Origin: Acidimicrobiales bacterium
GTDB lineage: Bacteria; Actinomycetota; Acidimicrobiia; Acidimicrobiales; MedAcidi-G1
Assembly (NCBI GenBank): GCA_016845305.1
Contig: JAERSW010000045.1
Location: forward strand, 19,322-83,321
Length of the DNA stretch: 64,000 bases
Direction: 5' to 3'
The notes under the pieces: generated by a model
Databases searched by the model: none
Seen by the model: only the letters and a program-made list of their open reading frames with translations
Told to the model about the DNA's origin: nothing
Position numbers and translations under genes: made by a program
Shown: one piece after another, positions 51,746 through 59,800 of the stretch
How positions within the stretch are numbered: position 1 is the stretch's first letter
How the letters are laid out: each line of letters begins with the position of its first letter

Positions 51746-54037
51746 TCAGTCGGCAGCCTCGGCCATGGTCCGCCAGACCCGTTGCGAGGTCAGCGGCATC
51801 TCGACGTGGCGGACCCCGAGGTGCGCCAGCGCGTCGACCACGGCGTTCTGCACGGCCGGCGTGGCGCCGATGGTGCCCGCCTCGCCGATCCCCTTCACCC
51901 CGAGGGGGTTCAGGTCGGTGGGCGTCTCCTGCACGATGCGCTCGAACGGGGGCAGCTCGGCCGCAGACGGGATCGCATAGTCCATGAAGTTGCCGGACAA
52001 CGGCGTCCCGTCCTGGTCGTACCGGAACTCCTCCATGAGGGCGTGGGCGATGCCCCCGGCCACGCCGCCGTGGACCTGCCCGTCGACCACCGTCGGGTTG
52101 ACGATCACCCCGGCGTCGTCGCAGCACACGTGGCGGACCACGGTGACCCGGCCGGTCTCCCGGTCGACCTCGACCACGCTGGCGTGGACGCCGAACGGGA
52201 AGGTGGCATCGGCGGCCTCGAAGTCGGTCTCGGCGGCCAGGCGGTCGTCCCGGTCGGCGGCGGCCGCGGCCACGTCGGACCAGTCGAGGCGGATCGACGG
52301 TGAGCCGGCCACCGTGAACGCCCCCGACCCCCCGGCCTCGGCCGGCGAGGCCAGCACCACGTCGTCGACATGGGCCTCCAGCAGCTCGGCGGCCAGCCGT
52401 CGGGCCTCGTCGACCACCATCTCGCCGGCCCGCAGCACGGCGGAACCACCCGCCTGCAGGGAGCGGGAACCGCCGGTCCCTCCCCCACGGGCCACCTCGT
52501 CGGTGTCGCCGTGCCGCACCTCGATGCGGTCGAACCCGATCCCGAGCACGTCGGCGGCCACCTGCGCATAGGTGGTGTGGTGTCCCTGGCCGTGGGCCGA
52601 CGACCCGGTGAGCACCAGGACGGAGCCGTCGGGGCGGACCTCCACACTGCCGAACTCCGAGGCCCGCAGCGGGTTGGTGATCTCCACGTAGGCGCAGAAG
52701 CCCAGGCCCAGCAGTGGGGCGGCCGGATCGGCACGACGCCGGTCCTGCTCGGTCCGGAGGGCGTCGACGTCCACGGCGGCCAGCACCTTGTCGAGGGCGC
52801 CCTCGTAGTCGCCGCTGTCGTAGGTCTGCCGGGACGGCGTGGTGTACGGGAAGGCGTCGGCCGGCACGAAATTGCGGCGACGCAGTTCGGCGGCATCGAG
52901 GCCGACCTCGGCGGCGTAGGCGTCGACGACCCGTTCGAGGGCGTGGGTGGCCTCGGGGCGCCCCGCTCCCCGGTAGGCCCCGACCGGAACCGTGCTGGTG
53001 GCCCACGACTCGGCACTGAACTCGATGCGTTCGATGGTGTACGGGCCGGTGGCCATCAGCTGGCCGAACACGGGCAGGAACGCCCCGATGCCCGGGTACG
53101 CACCGGCGTCCTGGTCCATGTGGAGCCGGTAGGCCACCAGCCGGCCGTCACGGTCGCCACCGAGGGCCGCGGTGAACCGGAGGCCCCGGCCGTGGGCGAT
53201 CCCGAGCATCGACTCGCTGCGGGTCTCCACCCAGGCCACCGGGCGGCCCACGTGGCGTGACGCACGGGCGACCACCAGGTCCTCCGGGTAGCCGCCGTTC
53301 TTGCCGCCGAAGCCGCCGCCCACCTCCGGGGTGATGACCCGGACGCTGGCGGCGTCCACCCCGCAGGCCTCGGCCAGCACGTCCCGGGCCCGGTGCGGGA
53401 ACTGGGTGCACGACCACTGGGTGAGACGGAGGTCGCCCTCCTCGTCGGCGTCCCAGCGGGCGATCGCCGCCCGGGGTTCGATGGGCGCCACGTTCATCCG
53501 GGGGTTGTCGAAGGACAGCTCGACGACCACGTCGCACCCGTCGAAGAAGTGGGGATCGGGCTCCCCGCCCATCGAGTAGCAGCGGTTCGTCCCGGCCTCC
53601 GGGTGGAGCAGGACGTCGTCCGAGCGGGCGGCGTCGAACCCGACCACGGCGGGCAACGGGTCCACGTCGACCACCACGAGGTCGACGGCGTCGGCCGCCT
53701 CGGCGGGGGTCTCGGCCAGCACCACGGCCACCGGCTCGCCCACGTACCGGACCCGGTCGGTGGCCAGCCAGGTTCGCACCATGGCCTGGTCGAGCGCCGG
53801 GATGGACGGAGCGACCGGGGACAGGTCGAGGTCGGCGGCGGCCAGGACCGCCACCACGCCGGGTGCGGCCAGGGCCTCGGTGGCGTCGATGTCGACGAGG
53901 GTCCCGTGGGCCACCATCGAGCGGACGAAGGCGGCGTGCAGGGCGTCGTCGGGCACCAGGTCGGCCACGTACCGGCCGTCGCCGACCAGCAGCGGGCGGT
54001 CCTCGACCCGGCGGACCGGTGCCCCGAGCAGGCCCAT
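51746..54037 (-). CDS. Xanthine dehydrogenase-family molybdopterin-binding (large) subunit, CoxL-like
   Basis: A 763-residue catalytic subunit of a molybdenum hydroxylase. The N-terminal VRRVEDRPLLVGDGRYVAD is the family start, VGGGFGGKNG near 250 and VGAYRGAGRPEATHALER near 350 bind the cofactor, and GEAGTIGATPA near 715 carries the active-site glutamate. It lacks the AYRCSFR of true form-I CO dehydrogenase, so it is a different hydroxylase (aldehyde, purine or N-heterocycle). The usual FAD and [2Fe-2S] subunit genes are not adjacent, which is unusual. GAGGA precedes the ATG. Confidence 0.9.
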   Translation of the reverse strand: MGLLGAPVRRVEDRPLLVGDGRYVADLVPDDALHAAFVRSMVAHGTLVDIDATEALAAPGVVAVLAAADLDLSPVAPSIPALDQAMVRTWLATDRVRYVGEPVAVVLAETPAEAADAVDLVVVDVDPLPAVVGFDAARSDDVLLHPEAGTNRCYSMGGEPDPHFFDGCDVVVELSFDNPRMNVAPIEPRAAIARWDADEEGDLRLTQWSCTQFPHRARDVLAEACGVDAASVRVITPEVGGGFGGKNGGYPEDLVVARASRHVGRPVAWVETRSESMLGIAHGRGLRFTAALGGDRDGRLVAYRLHMDQDAGAYPGIGAFLPVFGQLMATGPYTIERIEFSAESWATSTVPVGAYRGAGRPEATHALERVVDAYAAEVGLDAAELRRRNFVPADAFPYTTPSRQTYDSGDYEGALDKVLAAVDVDALRTEQDRRRADPAAPLLGLGFCAYVEITNPLRASEFGSVEVRPDGSVLVLTGSSAHGQGHHTTYAQVAADVLGIGFDRIEVRHGDTDEVARGGGTGGSRSLQAGGSAVLRAGEMVVDEARRLAAELLEAHVDDVVLASPAEAGGSGAFTVAGSPSIRLDWSDVAAAAADRDDRLAAETDFEAADATFPFGVHASVVEVDRETGRVTVVRHVCCDDAGVIVNPTVVDGQVHGGVAGGIAHALMEEFRYDQDGTPLSGNFMDYAIPSAAELPPFERIVQETPTDLNPLGVKGIGEAGTIGATPAVQNAVVDALAHLGVRHVEMPLTSQRVWRTMAEAAD

Positions 54038-54057
54038 CGTCCTCGACCCGCGTCCGA

Positions 54058-54471
54058 CTAGCCGGCCGCGGGCACGGCCCGGGCCTCGGCGAACACGTCG
54101 AGGATCCAGGTGGTGGCCGGCGAGTAGACGTCGATGAACACGGCGGGCTCGTCGCCCAGCACCTCGCCGCCGTGGGGGACGTCGCCCGGGGCGTACCAGC
54201 CGTCGCCGGCTCCGATCTCGCGGGTCTCGTCGCCCACGGTCAGCAGGAGACGCCCGGACAGCAGCAGGCTGAACTGTTCGTGGGAATGGCTGTGCATCTC
54301 ATACGGCGTCCCCGGTGGGTACACGGCCCGGATCAGGTGCATGTGCTCGCCGCTGAGGATCTGGGCGTCGACGTCGTCGACGTCGAACCGCACCCCGTCG
54401 ACCTCGCTCCACGAGAAGATCCGACGGTCGGTCGCCTCGACCCCGTGTTCGTTGATCGGCCCCGTTCCCAT
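54058..54471 (-). CDS. Cupin domain protein
   Basis: A 137-residue single-domain cupin. The metal-binding motif is YEMHSHSHEQFSLLLSGRL near 60-78, followed by the second motif APGDVPHGG near 93-101. Small cupins of this kind bind Fe, Mn or Zn and act as isomerases, dioxygenases or sensors. AAGGGAGG precedes the ATG at 54471. It sits 20 bp upstream of the molybdenum hydroxylase in the same direction and so may be in its operon. Confidence 0.88.
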   Translation of the reverse strand: MGTGPINEHGVEATDRRIFSWSEVDGVRFDVDDVDAQILSGEHMHLIRAVYPPGTPYEMHSHSHEQFSLLLSGRLLLTVGDETREIGAGDGWYAPGDVPHGGEVLGDEPAVFIDVYSPATTWILDVFAEARAVPAAG

Positions 54472-54536
54472 GGTGCGCCTCCCTTCGCCTGTCCGATTCC
54501 GGCCCGTCATCCTGCCCCGCGGCCACCGGGGGCACG

Positions 54537-55739
54537 TCACCCGGTGGGAAGGACTTCCTGGGGGAGCGGGTGCCGGTACAACTCGGCGGCGTTCTCGCAG
54601 CAGATGCGGCGCATCTCGTCCGGCGGCAGGTGGCCCCAGGCCTCGGCGAGCACCTGCTGGGTGTCCGGCCACGTGGAGTCGCCGTGCGGATAGTCGGTCT
54701 CGACGCAGATGTTCTCGACGCCGATCCGGTGGCGGGTGTCGATGGTGGACGGGTCGTCGAGCGTGCAGAACCAGAAGTTGCGGCGCAGCACCTCGGCCGG
54801 GCGCAGGTCCCAGCCGTCGCCGTACCCGGAGCGGTCGACGATGTTGTCGAGGCGGTCCATCAGCATCGCCACCCAGCCGATCCCGCCCTCGGACATGGCC
54901 ACCTTCAGGTCCGGGAGGCGCAGCGGGTACCCGGACCACAGCCATTCGGCGCAGGCCGACAGTGACAGCTGGCCGAACAGGGTTGCCCCCAGCTGCAGAT
55001 TGGGCGCTCCGGGCGGCATCGGATGCATGCCGGAGCTGCCGACGTGCAGCGACACCACGGTGCCGGTTTCGGCGCACGCCTCGAGGATCGGGTCCCAGAA
55101 GTCGCGGTCCCAGAGGCTGGGCAGGCCGACGGCGTGTGGGCGTTCCGGCAGGGTCACCGACGTGAAGCCCCGCTCGGCGTTGCGGCGGATCTCGGTGGCC
55201 GCGGCCTCGGCGTCGCCCAGCCACGTGATCCCGCCGGGAATGATCCGCTCCGGGTATTCGAGGTACCACTCGTGGTACATCCAGTCGTTCCAGGCCCGGG
55301 TGGCGTCGAGGCCGACTTCGGCGTCGGTGGCGTCGGCGAACACCCGGCCGCAGAAGCCGGTCACCTGCGACGGGAAGTTGAGCATCGCCCAGATGCCGGC
55401 CACGTCCATGTCGGCCACCCGGGCGTGCACGTCGAAGCAGCCGGGGCGCATCTGGTCGAAGCGGAACGGTTCGAGCGTGACGGTCTCGGGGCGGCGACCG
55501 GCCACGGCGTTCATGCCGACCTGCGAGTAGGTGCGGCCCTCGAACTCCCAGACCTGGTGGCCGCGGTCGGTCTCGACGAGCTGCGGGCCGCGGTCGCGCA
55601 GGCTCGGCGACATCCACTCGGCGAAGAGGTGGGGCGGCTCGACCACGTGGTCGTCGACGGAGATGACGGTGGCGTGGACGGGGCGCGGCTCCGGCTCGGG
55701 CAGGAACAGGTCGGAGTCCACGGCGCCAGTCTGATTCAT
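54537..55739 (-). CDS. Amidohydrolase family 2 (ACMSD-like) protein
   Basis: A 400-residue TIM-barrel metal hydrolase/decarboxylase. SVDDHVVEPPHLF near residues 27-39 carries the first metal motif. VVSLHVGSSG near 234 provides the barrel histidine and ETDYPHGDSTW near 342 the catalytic aspartate. Relatives decarboxylate or hydrolyse aromatic and heterocyclic intermediates such as amino-carboxymuconate semialdehyde. Starts with ATG at 55739. Together with the cupin and molybdenum hydroxylase it suggests degradation of an N-heterocycle or aromatic (inference). Confidence 0.88.
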   Translation of the reverse strand: MNQTGAVDSDLFLPEPEPRPVHATVISVDDHVVEPPHLFAEWMSPSLRDRGPQLVETDRGHQVWEFEGRTYSQVGMNAVAGRRPETVTLEPFRFDQMRPGCFDVHARVADMDVAGIWAMLNFPSQVTGFCGRVFADATDAEVGLDATRAWNDWMYHEWYLEYPERIIPGGITWLGDAEAAATEIRRNAERGFTSVTLPERPHAVGLPSLWDRDFWDPILEACAETGTVVSLHVGSSGMHPMPPGAPNLQLGATLFGQLSLSACAEWLWSGYPLRLPDLKVAMSEGGIGWVAMLMDRLDNIVDRSGYGDGWDLRPAEVLRRNFWFCTLDDPSTIDTRHRIGVENICVETDYPHGDSTWPDTQQVLAEAWGHLPPDEMRRICCENAAELYRHPLPQEVLPTG

Positions 55740-55795
55740 GCCGGCCGCGGTTCCGGCGCTGGGCGTCCGGCGCCGGGCGTCGGGACGGCCGCCGG

Positions 55796-55801
55796 TACTG
55801 T
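55796..55801 (+). promoter_or_regulatory. Possible -10 (TACTGT) for the 55853-57932 operon
   Basis: TACTGT lies 51 nt upstream of the GTG at 55853, giving a short leader with a GGGAG site. Not the leaderless spacing. Confidence 0.35.
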
Positions 55802-55852
55802 CGCCGGGATCGACGCCCCCGCACCCCCGTTCGACGCCACGGGAGCCCCCTC

Positions 55853-56809
55853 GTGACGACGCGGACGCCCGCCGTCCGGCTCCAGCCCGCCTGGGGCGAC
55901 ACCGACGCAGTCCTGTCGGTGCTCCGGGCGGCCGGGCCGTACCGGCCGCTGGCCCGCTACGCGGCGTCGGACGCCGAGCGTCGGGCCACCAGCGGTGGGT
56001 CGGGTGGCGGCTTTGTACCCCCGTGGTTCCGCGTCGACGTGGCCGCTCTGGGCGCGGCCCGCGTCGACGGCGGTGACGCCCTCCTCCACCACCGGCCGTT
56101 CGTGGACGCCGCCCGTCGGGTCTTCGGCGGCGATCCGGTGGTCGAGCCCACCACCGTCTACGTGAACGTCATGGGGCCGTGCGACTACCCGTTCGCCCCC
56201 CACCTCGACATCCCCGTGTTCCGGGGTCGACACCCGAAGAACACGCCGCCGTGGCTCCTGCAGGCCATGCAGGCGTCGGGACTGTTCGAGGCCGAGCGCA
56301 TCCGCATGGCCACGGCGGTGTCGTGGTTCTTCGACGGCCCGGGCGGCGACTTCCACTACTGGCCGGACGGACCCGACGCCGATCCGGTCGTCGAGCGCTC
56401 CCCCTACGACGACGTGGCCATCGTGGCCGACAACGAGGCCACCTTCCACGGCGTCGGCCCGGTGGGGACCGCCGGCCCGTCGCCCACCGACCTCACGCTC
56501 GACGCCGTGATCGAACACGGGCCGGACGGCTGGACGGTGCGCGACGGCGGCCGGGACGTCGTCACCTACCCGGACGACGCGGCCCGCATCACCATCTCGT
56601 GGAAGTGCGAGGTGTTCGCCGACGTCGCCGAGCGCGATCTGGTCCGATCCGGCGCCGACGACCTCACGATCTCGGCGGTCGTCGGCCGGCTCCACGACCA
56701 CCTGGACCTCTCCGTCGCCGACGGCGACCCGCTCGACGATCCCGACTGGATCACGGCGGTGTCGGCTGCCTGTCCGCCAACGCGGGTTCGGATGCCCGAG
56801 GGAGCCTGA
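55853..56809 (+). CDS. Unknown protein with a 2-oxoglutarate-oxygenase-like His/Asp/His pattern
   Basis: A 318-residue protein that I cannot assign. A possible HxD is in APHLDIPVFRG near residue 117, the distal histidine in NEATFHGVGPVG near 200 and an arginine in ARITISWKCEVF near 243; the spacing would suit a double-stranded beta-helix oxygenase. The central DFHYWPDGPD near 164 adds another histidine. GTG start at 55853 is accepted because it fits the frame start. The next enolase begins only one base after its stop, so they are co-translated. No close family is recognised. Confidence 0.65.
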   Translation: MTTRTPAVRLQPAWGDTDAVLSVLRAAGPYRPLARYAASDAERRATSGGSGGGFVPPWFRVDVAALGAARVDGGDALLHHRPFVDAARRVFGGDPVVEPTTVYVNVMGPCDYPFAPHLDIPVFRGRHPKNTPPWLLQAMQASGLFEAERIRMATAVSWFFDGPGGDFHYWPDGPDADPVVERSPYDDVAIVADNEATFHGVGPVGTAGPSPTDLTLDAVIEHGPDGWTVRDGGRDVVTYPDDAARITISWKCEVFADVAERDLVRSGADDLTISAVVGRLHDHLDLSVADGDPLDDPDWITAVSAACPPTRVRMPEGA

Positions 56810-56810
56810 G

Positions 56811-57932
56811 ATGGAAATCGAAGAGATCCGCCTGTACCGGGTGGAGCTGCCCGTGGCCGACAAGGCGAAGTCGGCGTACAGCATGTCGGGGTCCACAGTG
56901 GCGACGCCGAACTCGGTGGTCGTCGAGGTGGTCTGCGACGACGGGACCGTCGGATACGGGGAGGCGTGCATGGCCACCCCGCAGGCGCAGTCGGCGCAGG
57001 ACGGCACGGTGCGCGCCGCCCTCGCCATGCTCGCCCCGGCGATCCTCGGGCTCGATCCCCTCCGACTGGGACAGGTCCGGGCCGCCATGGACGCCACCGT
57101 CGACGGCCAGCAGGAGGCCAAGGCCGTCCTCGACGTGGCCTGCTGGGACCTGGCCGGCAAGATCCTCGACCAGCCGGTCGTCGACCTGCTCGGCGGCCGA
57201 CGCATGGACGACGTCACCACCTACCACGTCGTCGGCATCGGCACGCCCGAGGAGGCCGCAGCGACCGCCGATCGCCTCCAGGCCGAGGGCCTGTCCCGAC
57301 TACAGCTCAAGGCCGGCGGGCGCCCCGTCCACGAGGACGTGGCCGCCATCCACGCCGTGGCCGACGTGCTCCGCCCCGGCACCGACCTGGCCGTCGACAC
57401 CAACCGGGGCTGGTCCACGGGTGAGGCCATCGCCGTGTCCGAAGCGTGTGCGGGGATTCCGATGTCGATGGAGCAGCCGTGCGCCACCGAGCAGGAGCTG
57501 CGGGCCGTCAAGGGACACCTGCGCCACCCTCTGGTGGTCGACGAGAGCGCCTCCGACCTGCCCACCATCGCCCGCATGGTGTCGAGCGGCCTGGCCGACG
57601 GCTTCGGCCTGAAGATCTCGCGCCTCGGTGGGCTCACGCCGATGCGGGCGGTGCGCGACCTGTGCATGGCGGCCCGGGTGCCGATGAGCGCGGACGACGC
57701 CTGGGGTGGCGACGTGATCGGGGCGGCGTGCGTCGCCCTCGGCGCCACGCTCACGCCCCGGTTCAGCCGGGGCGCCTGGCTGTCCCACCCGTACCACCAG
57801 GTCCACTACGACGAGGCCAACGGTCCCCGCATCGTCAACGGCTACGTGACGTTGCCCGACGGCGGCCCGGGGCTGGGCCTGCAGATCCCCGACGGTCACT
57901 TCGGCGAACCCGAGGCCACCTACCGCCGCTGA
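56811..57932 (+). CDS. Enolase-superfamily enzyme, hydroxyproline-betaine epimerase/cis-3-hydroxyproline dehydratase type
   Basis: A 373-residue mandelate racemase/MLE protein. It shows LQLKAGG near residue 165, metal ligands DTNRGW near 194 and EQPC near 220, then DESASD near 242, LKISRLGGLTPMR near 264-276 and ADDAWGGDV near 292. The two-lysine arrangement with (D/E)DxWGGD is diagnostic of this subgroup. It is the third enolase of the window and the second of this subgroup. It begins one base after the unknown oxygenase-like gene. Substrate probably an N-modified hydroxyproline or amino-acid derivative (inference). Confidence 0.85.
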   Translation: MEIEEIRLYRVELPVADKAKSAYSMSGSTVATPNSVVVEVVCDDGTVGYGEACMATPQAQSAQDGTVRAALAMLAPAILGLDPLRLGQVRAAMDATVDGQQEAKAVLDVACWDLAGKILDQPVVDLLGGRRMDDVTTYHVVGIGTPEEAAATADRLQAEGLSRLQLKAGGRPVHEDVAAIHAVADVLRPGTDLAVDTNRGWSTGEAIAVSEACAGIPMSMEQPCATEQELRAVKGHLRHPLVVDESASDLPTIARMVSSGLADGFGLKISRLGGLTPMRAVRDLCMAARVPMSADDAWGGDVIGAACVALGATLTPRFSRGAWLSHPYHQVHYDEANGPRIVNGYVTLPDGGPGLGLQIPDGHFGEPEATYRR

Positions 57933-57948
57933 CCCGCTGACCCGCTGA
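57928..57948. repeat. 8-bp tandem repeat GCTGACCC at the enolase stop codon
   Basis: 2.6 copies of GCTGACCC; the first contains the TGA stop (57930-57932). The repeat period of 8 places TGA in several frames. Confidence 0.5.
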
Positions 57949-57989
57949 TGCCGGCCGGGGCGGTCGTCGTCGACCCGTCGGGAGGCGCC

Positions 57990-58826
57990 TCAGGCCTCGT
58001 GATCGAGGGCGTCGAGGAGCTTCTCGTGCTCGCCGGCGTGCATGGTCACGTTGTTGGCGGCGTACGGGAAGTTCCCGGCCGTGGACTCGTCGTGGAAGGC
58101 CTTCAGCGCCGCGACGCGTTCGGCGTACATCTGGTCGTGGAGGCGGGCCAGGTCGCCGAAGGCGTGGGCGTGCTTCGGCGGCGTGTCCTCCTCGCTGGCC
58201 TCACCGCACACGTCGGCCACGAACGACATGATGACGTCGCCGGCACGCCCTGACCCCAGCGAGATGGTCACCACCGAGGTGCGCTCGTTGACGGCCTCGA
58301 GGACCTCCTCGGCGATGCACTCCACCTCCACGGCGACCGCCCCGGCCGACTCGAGGCGCTTCAGGTTCCGGTACACCTCGAGCGCCTCGTCCGCGGTACG
58401 TCCGAAGGCCCGCAGGCCGCCGGCCCAGTGCGAGAACGTCGGGATGAGGCCGATGTGGCTCTGCACCGGGATCCCCTCGTTGGCCAGCAGCTCCACGACG
58501 TCGAGGGAACGCAGCGTGTAGTACATGTCGCCGCCGCGGCCCATGAGGTCGACGGCGTGGGCCAGGACCTCGTCGGCGGTGCCGAACTGGCGCCAGGTGC
58601 TGCCGATGCCCATGAAGTGGTCGGGAGCGACCTCGCGGGCCTCGTCGAGCCGGTCGGACCACACCGTCAGCAGGTCGATGCCGGCCTCGACGCAGGCCCG
58701 GATCTCGGTGGGGTCGGCCGGCGTGCACATGGTCATCTTCCGACCCGAGCCCTTCAGCGCCTGCAGGTCGGCGATGGTGTGGTTGCGACGCGCCGGGCGC
58801 CGACCGAAGTCGTAGATCCTCTTCAC
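57990..58826 (-). CDS. PanB-like (ketopantoate hydroxymethyltransferase superfamily) protein
   Basis: A 278-residue TIM-barrel protein related to PanB. MTMCTPADPTEIRACVEAGID near residues 31-51 and VEVECIAEEVLEAV near 165-178 match the PanB metal and substrate regions. Yet the VGDS metal segment of true PanB is replaced by VWSDR, and QSHIGLIPT is present but offset. It may therefore be a PanB-like carboligase for another keto acid, not pantothenate synthesis. GTG at 58826 follows GGAGGAC. Divergent from the class II aldolase at 58945 with 118 bp between them. Confidence 0.72.
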   Translation of the reverse strand: MKRIYDFGRRPARRNHTIADLQALKGSGRKMTMCTPADPTEIRACVEAGIDLLTVWSDRLDEAREVAPDHFMGIGSTWRQFGTADEVLAHAVDLMGRGGDMYYTLRSLDVVELLANEGIPVQSHIGLIPTFSHWAGGLRAFGRTADEALEVYRNLKRLESAGAVAVEVECIAEEVLEAVNERTSVVTISLGSGRAGDVIMSFVADVCGEASEEDTPPKHAHAFGDLARLHDQMYAERVAALKAFHDESTAGNFPYAANNVTMHAGEHEKLLDALDHEA

Positions 58827-58944
58827 CGTGTCCTCCGATGCCGCGGGGCGGCCCGTCCGAATCCGGGCCGGGGTCCCGGGACGATGCCACACTCGCGGCA
58901 CCAGGGGGGCCACGTCGGCCCCCCGAGACGAGCGGGGATCCGCC

Positions 58945-59748
58945 ATGACCGACCTCCGGGCATCCGTCGATGTCGACAAGGCCGCCACCGCCATGCGCGG
59001 CCCGGACCGTCGCTCCTACTCCGACGCCGAGTGGCGGACCCGGGTCGAGCTGGCCGCCCTGTACCGGGCCATCCACCTGTACGGCATGAGCGACGTCGCC
59101 AACGGTGCCATCGCCGCCCGGGTCCCCGACCGTCCGGACCACTACCTCACCCACCCCTACGGCATGTACTGGGAGGAGGCGACGGCGTCCAGCTTCATCA
59201 CCGTCGACGCCGACGGTCGCCCCGTCCACGACGACGGACGCTGGACCAACGACGGTGCCGTGAACCTGTGCCGCTGGATCTTCGGCACCCGACCCGACGT
59301 CGGGTTCTTCGTCCACGGACACGACGTCCCGGTCGCCACCGTCGGGTCCCTGGCGTGCGGCCTGCTCCCGGTCAACCAGCCGGCCGTCTACCTCGGTCAC
59401 CTGCTCGGCTACCTGGACTACGAGTTCGACGAGACCGGGGCCTTCGGCGACCTGTTCTGCGACCTGTCGGCCTGCCACGACCTGCTCATCAGCCGCAACC
59501 ACGGCTACTACGCCTTCGGTCGCCTCGCCTGCGAGTCGTTCTTCCGATCGTACTTCCTGCGCCAGGCCTGCGAGATCCAGCTGGCTGCCATGGCCACCGG
59601 CGCGGAGATGCACCTCATCTCCGACGCCGAGGTGGCCCGGTTCCGGGACCAGATGTACGCCTCGCCGCACTACAACTACGACGGCGCCACCGAGTGGCCG
59701 GGCCTGCTCCGCAAGCTCGACCGCGAGTGCCCCGGCTACGACGCCTGA
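58945..59748 (+). CDS. Class II aldolase/adducin family protein
   Basis: A 267-residue metal aldolase-fold protein and distant paralogue of the one at 5731-6510. It has FFVHGHDVPV near residue 115 (HxH) and ISRNHGYYAFG near 181-191 (distal histidine). ATG at 58945 follows a GCGGGGA purine stretch. Divergent from the PanB-like gene, so the two may share control and handle one substrate, for example a keto-acid aldol. True aldolase function not proven. Confidence 0.85.
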   Translation: MTDLRASVDVDKAATAMRGPDRRSYSDAEWRTRVELAALYRAIHLYGMSDVANGAIAARVPDRPDHYLTHPYGMYWEEATASSFITVDADGRPVHDDGRWTNDGAVNLCRWIFGTRPDVGFFVHGHDVPVATVGSLACGLLPVNQPAVYLGHLLGYLDYEFDETGAFGDLFCDLSACHDLLISRNHGYYAFGRLACESFFRSYFLRQACEIQLAAMATGAEMHLISDAEVARFRDQMYASPHYNYDGATEWPGLLRKLDRECPGYDA

Positions 59749-59788
59749 CCGGCCGACCGCCGATGCCGAGGCCCGCTCAGGTCGGCAA

Positions 59789-59794
59789 TACCGT
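59789..59794 (+). promoter_or_regulatory. Leaderless -10 (TACCGT) for the selenoprotein gene
   Basis: TACCGT, 6 nt, ATG at 59801. Confidence 0.5.
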
Positions 59795-59800
59795 CGGGCC

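Noticed and set aside
50301..53006. 901-codon minus-strand open frame
   Set aside because: Overlaps the amidohydrolase and molybdenum hydroxylase in another frame; arginine- and glycine-rich nonsense composition.
51746..54037. Form I aerobic CO dehydrogenase
   Set aside because: The active-site loop lacks the AYRCSFR signature, and the CoxM and CoxS genes are missing.
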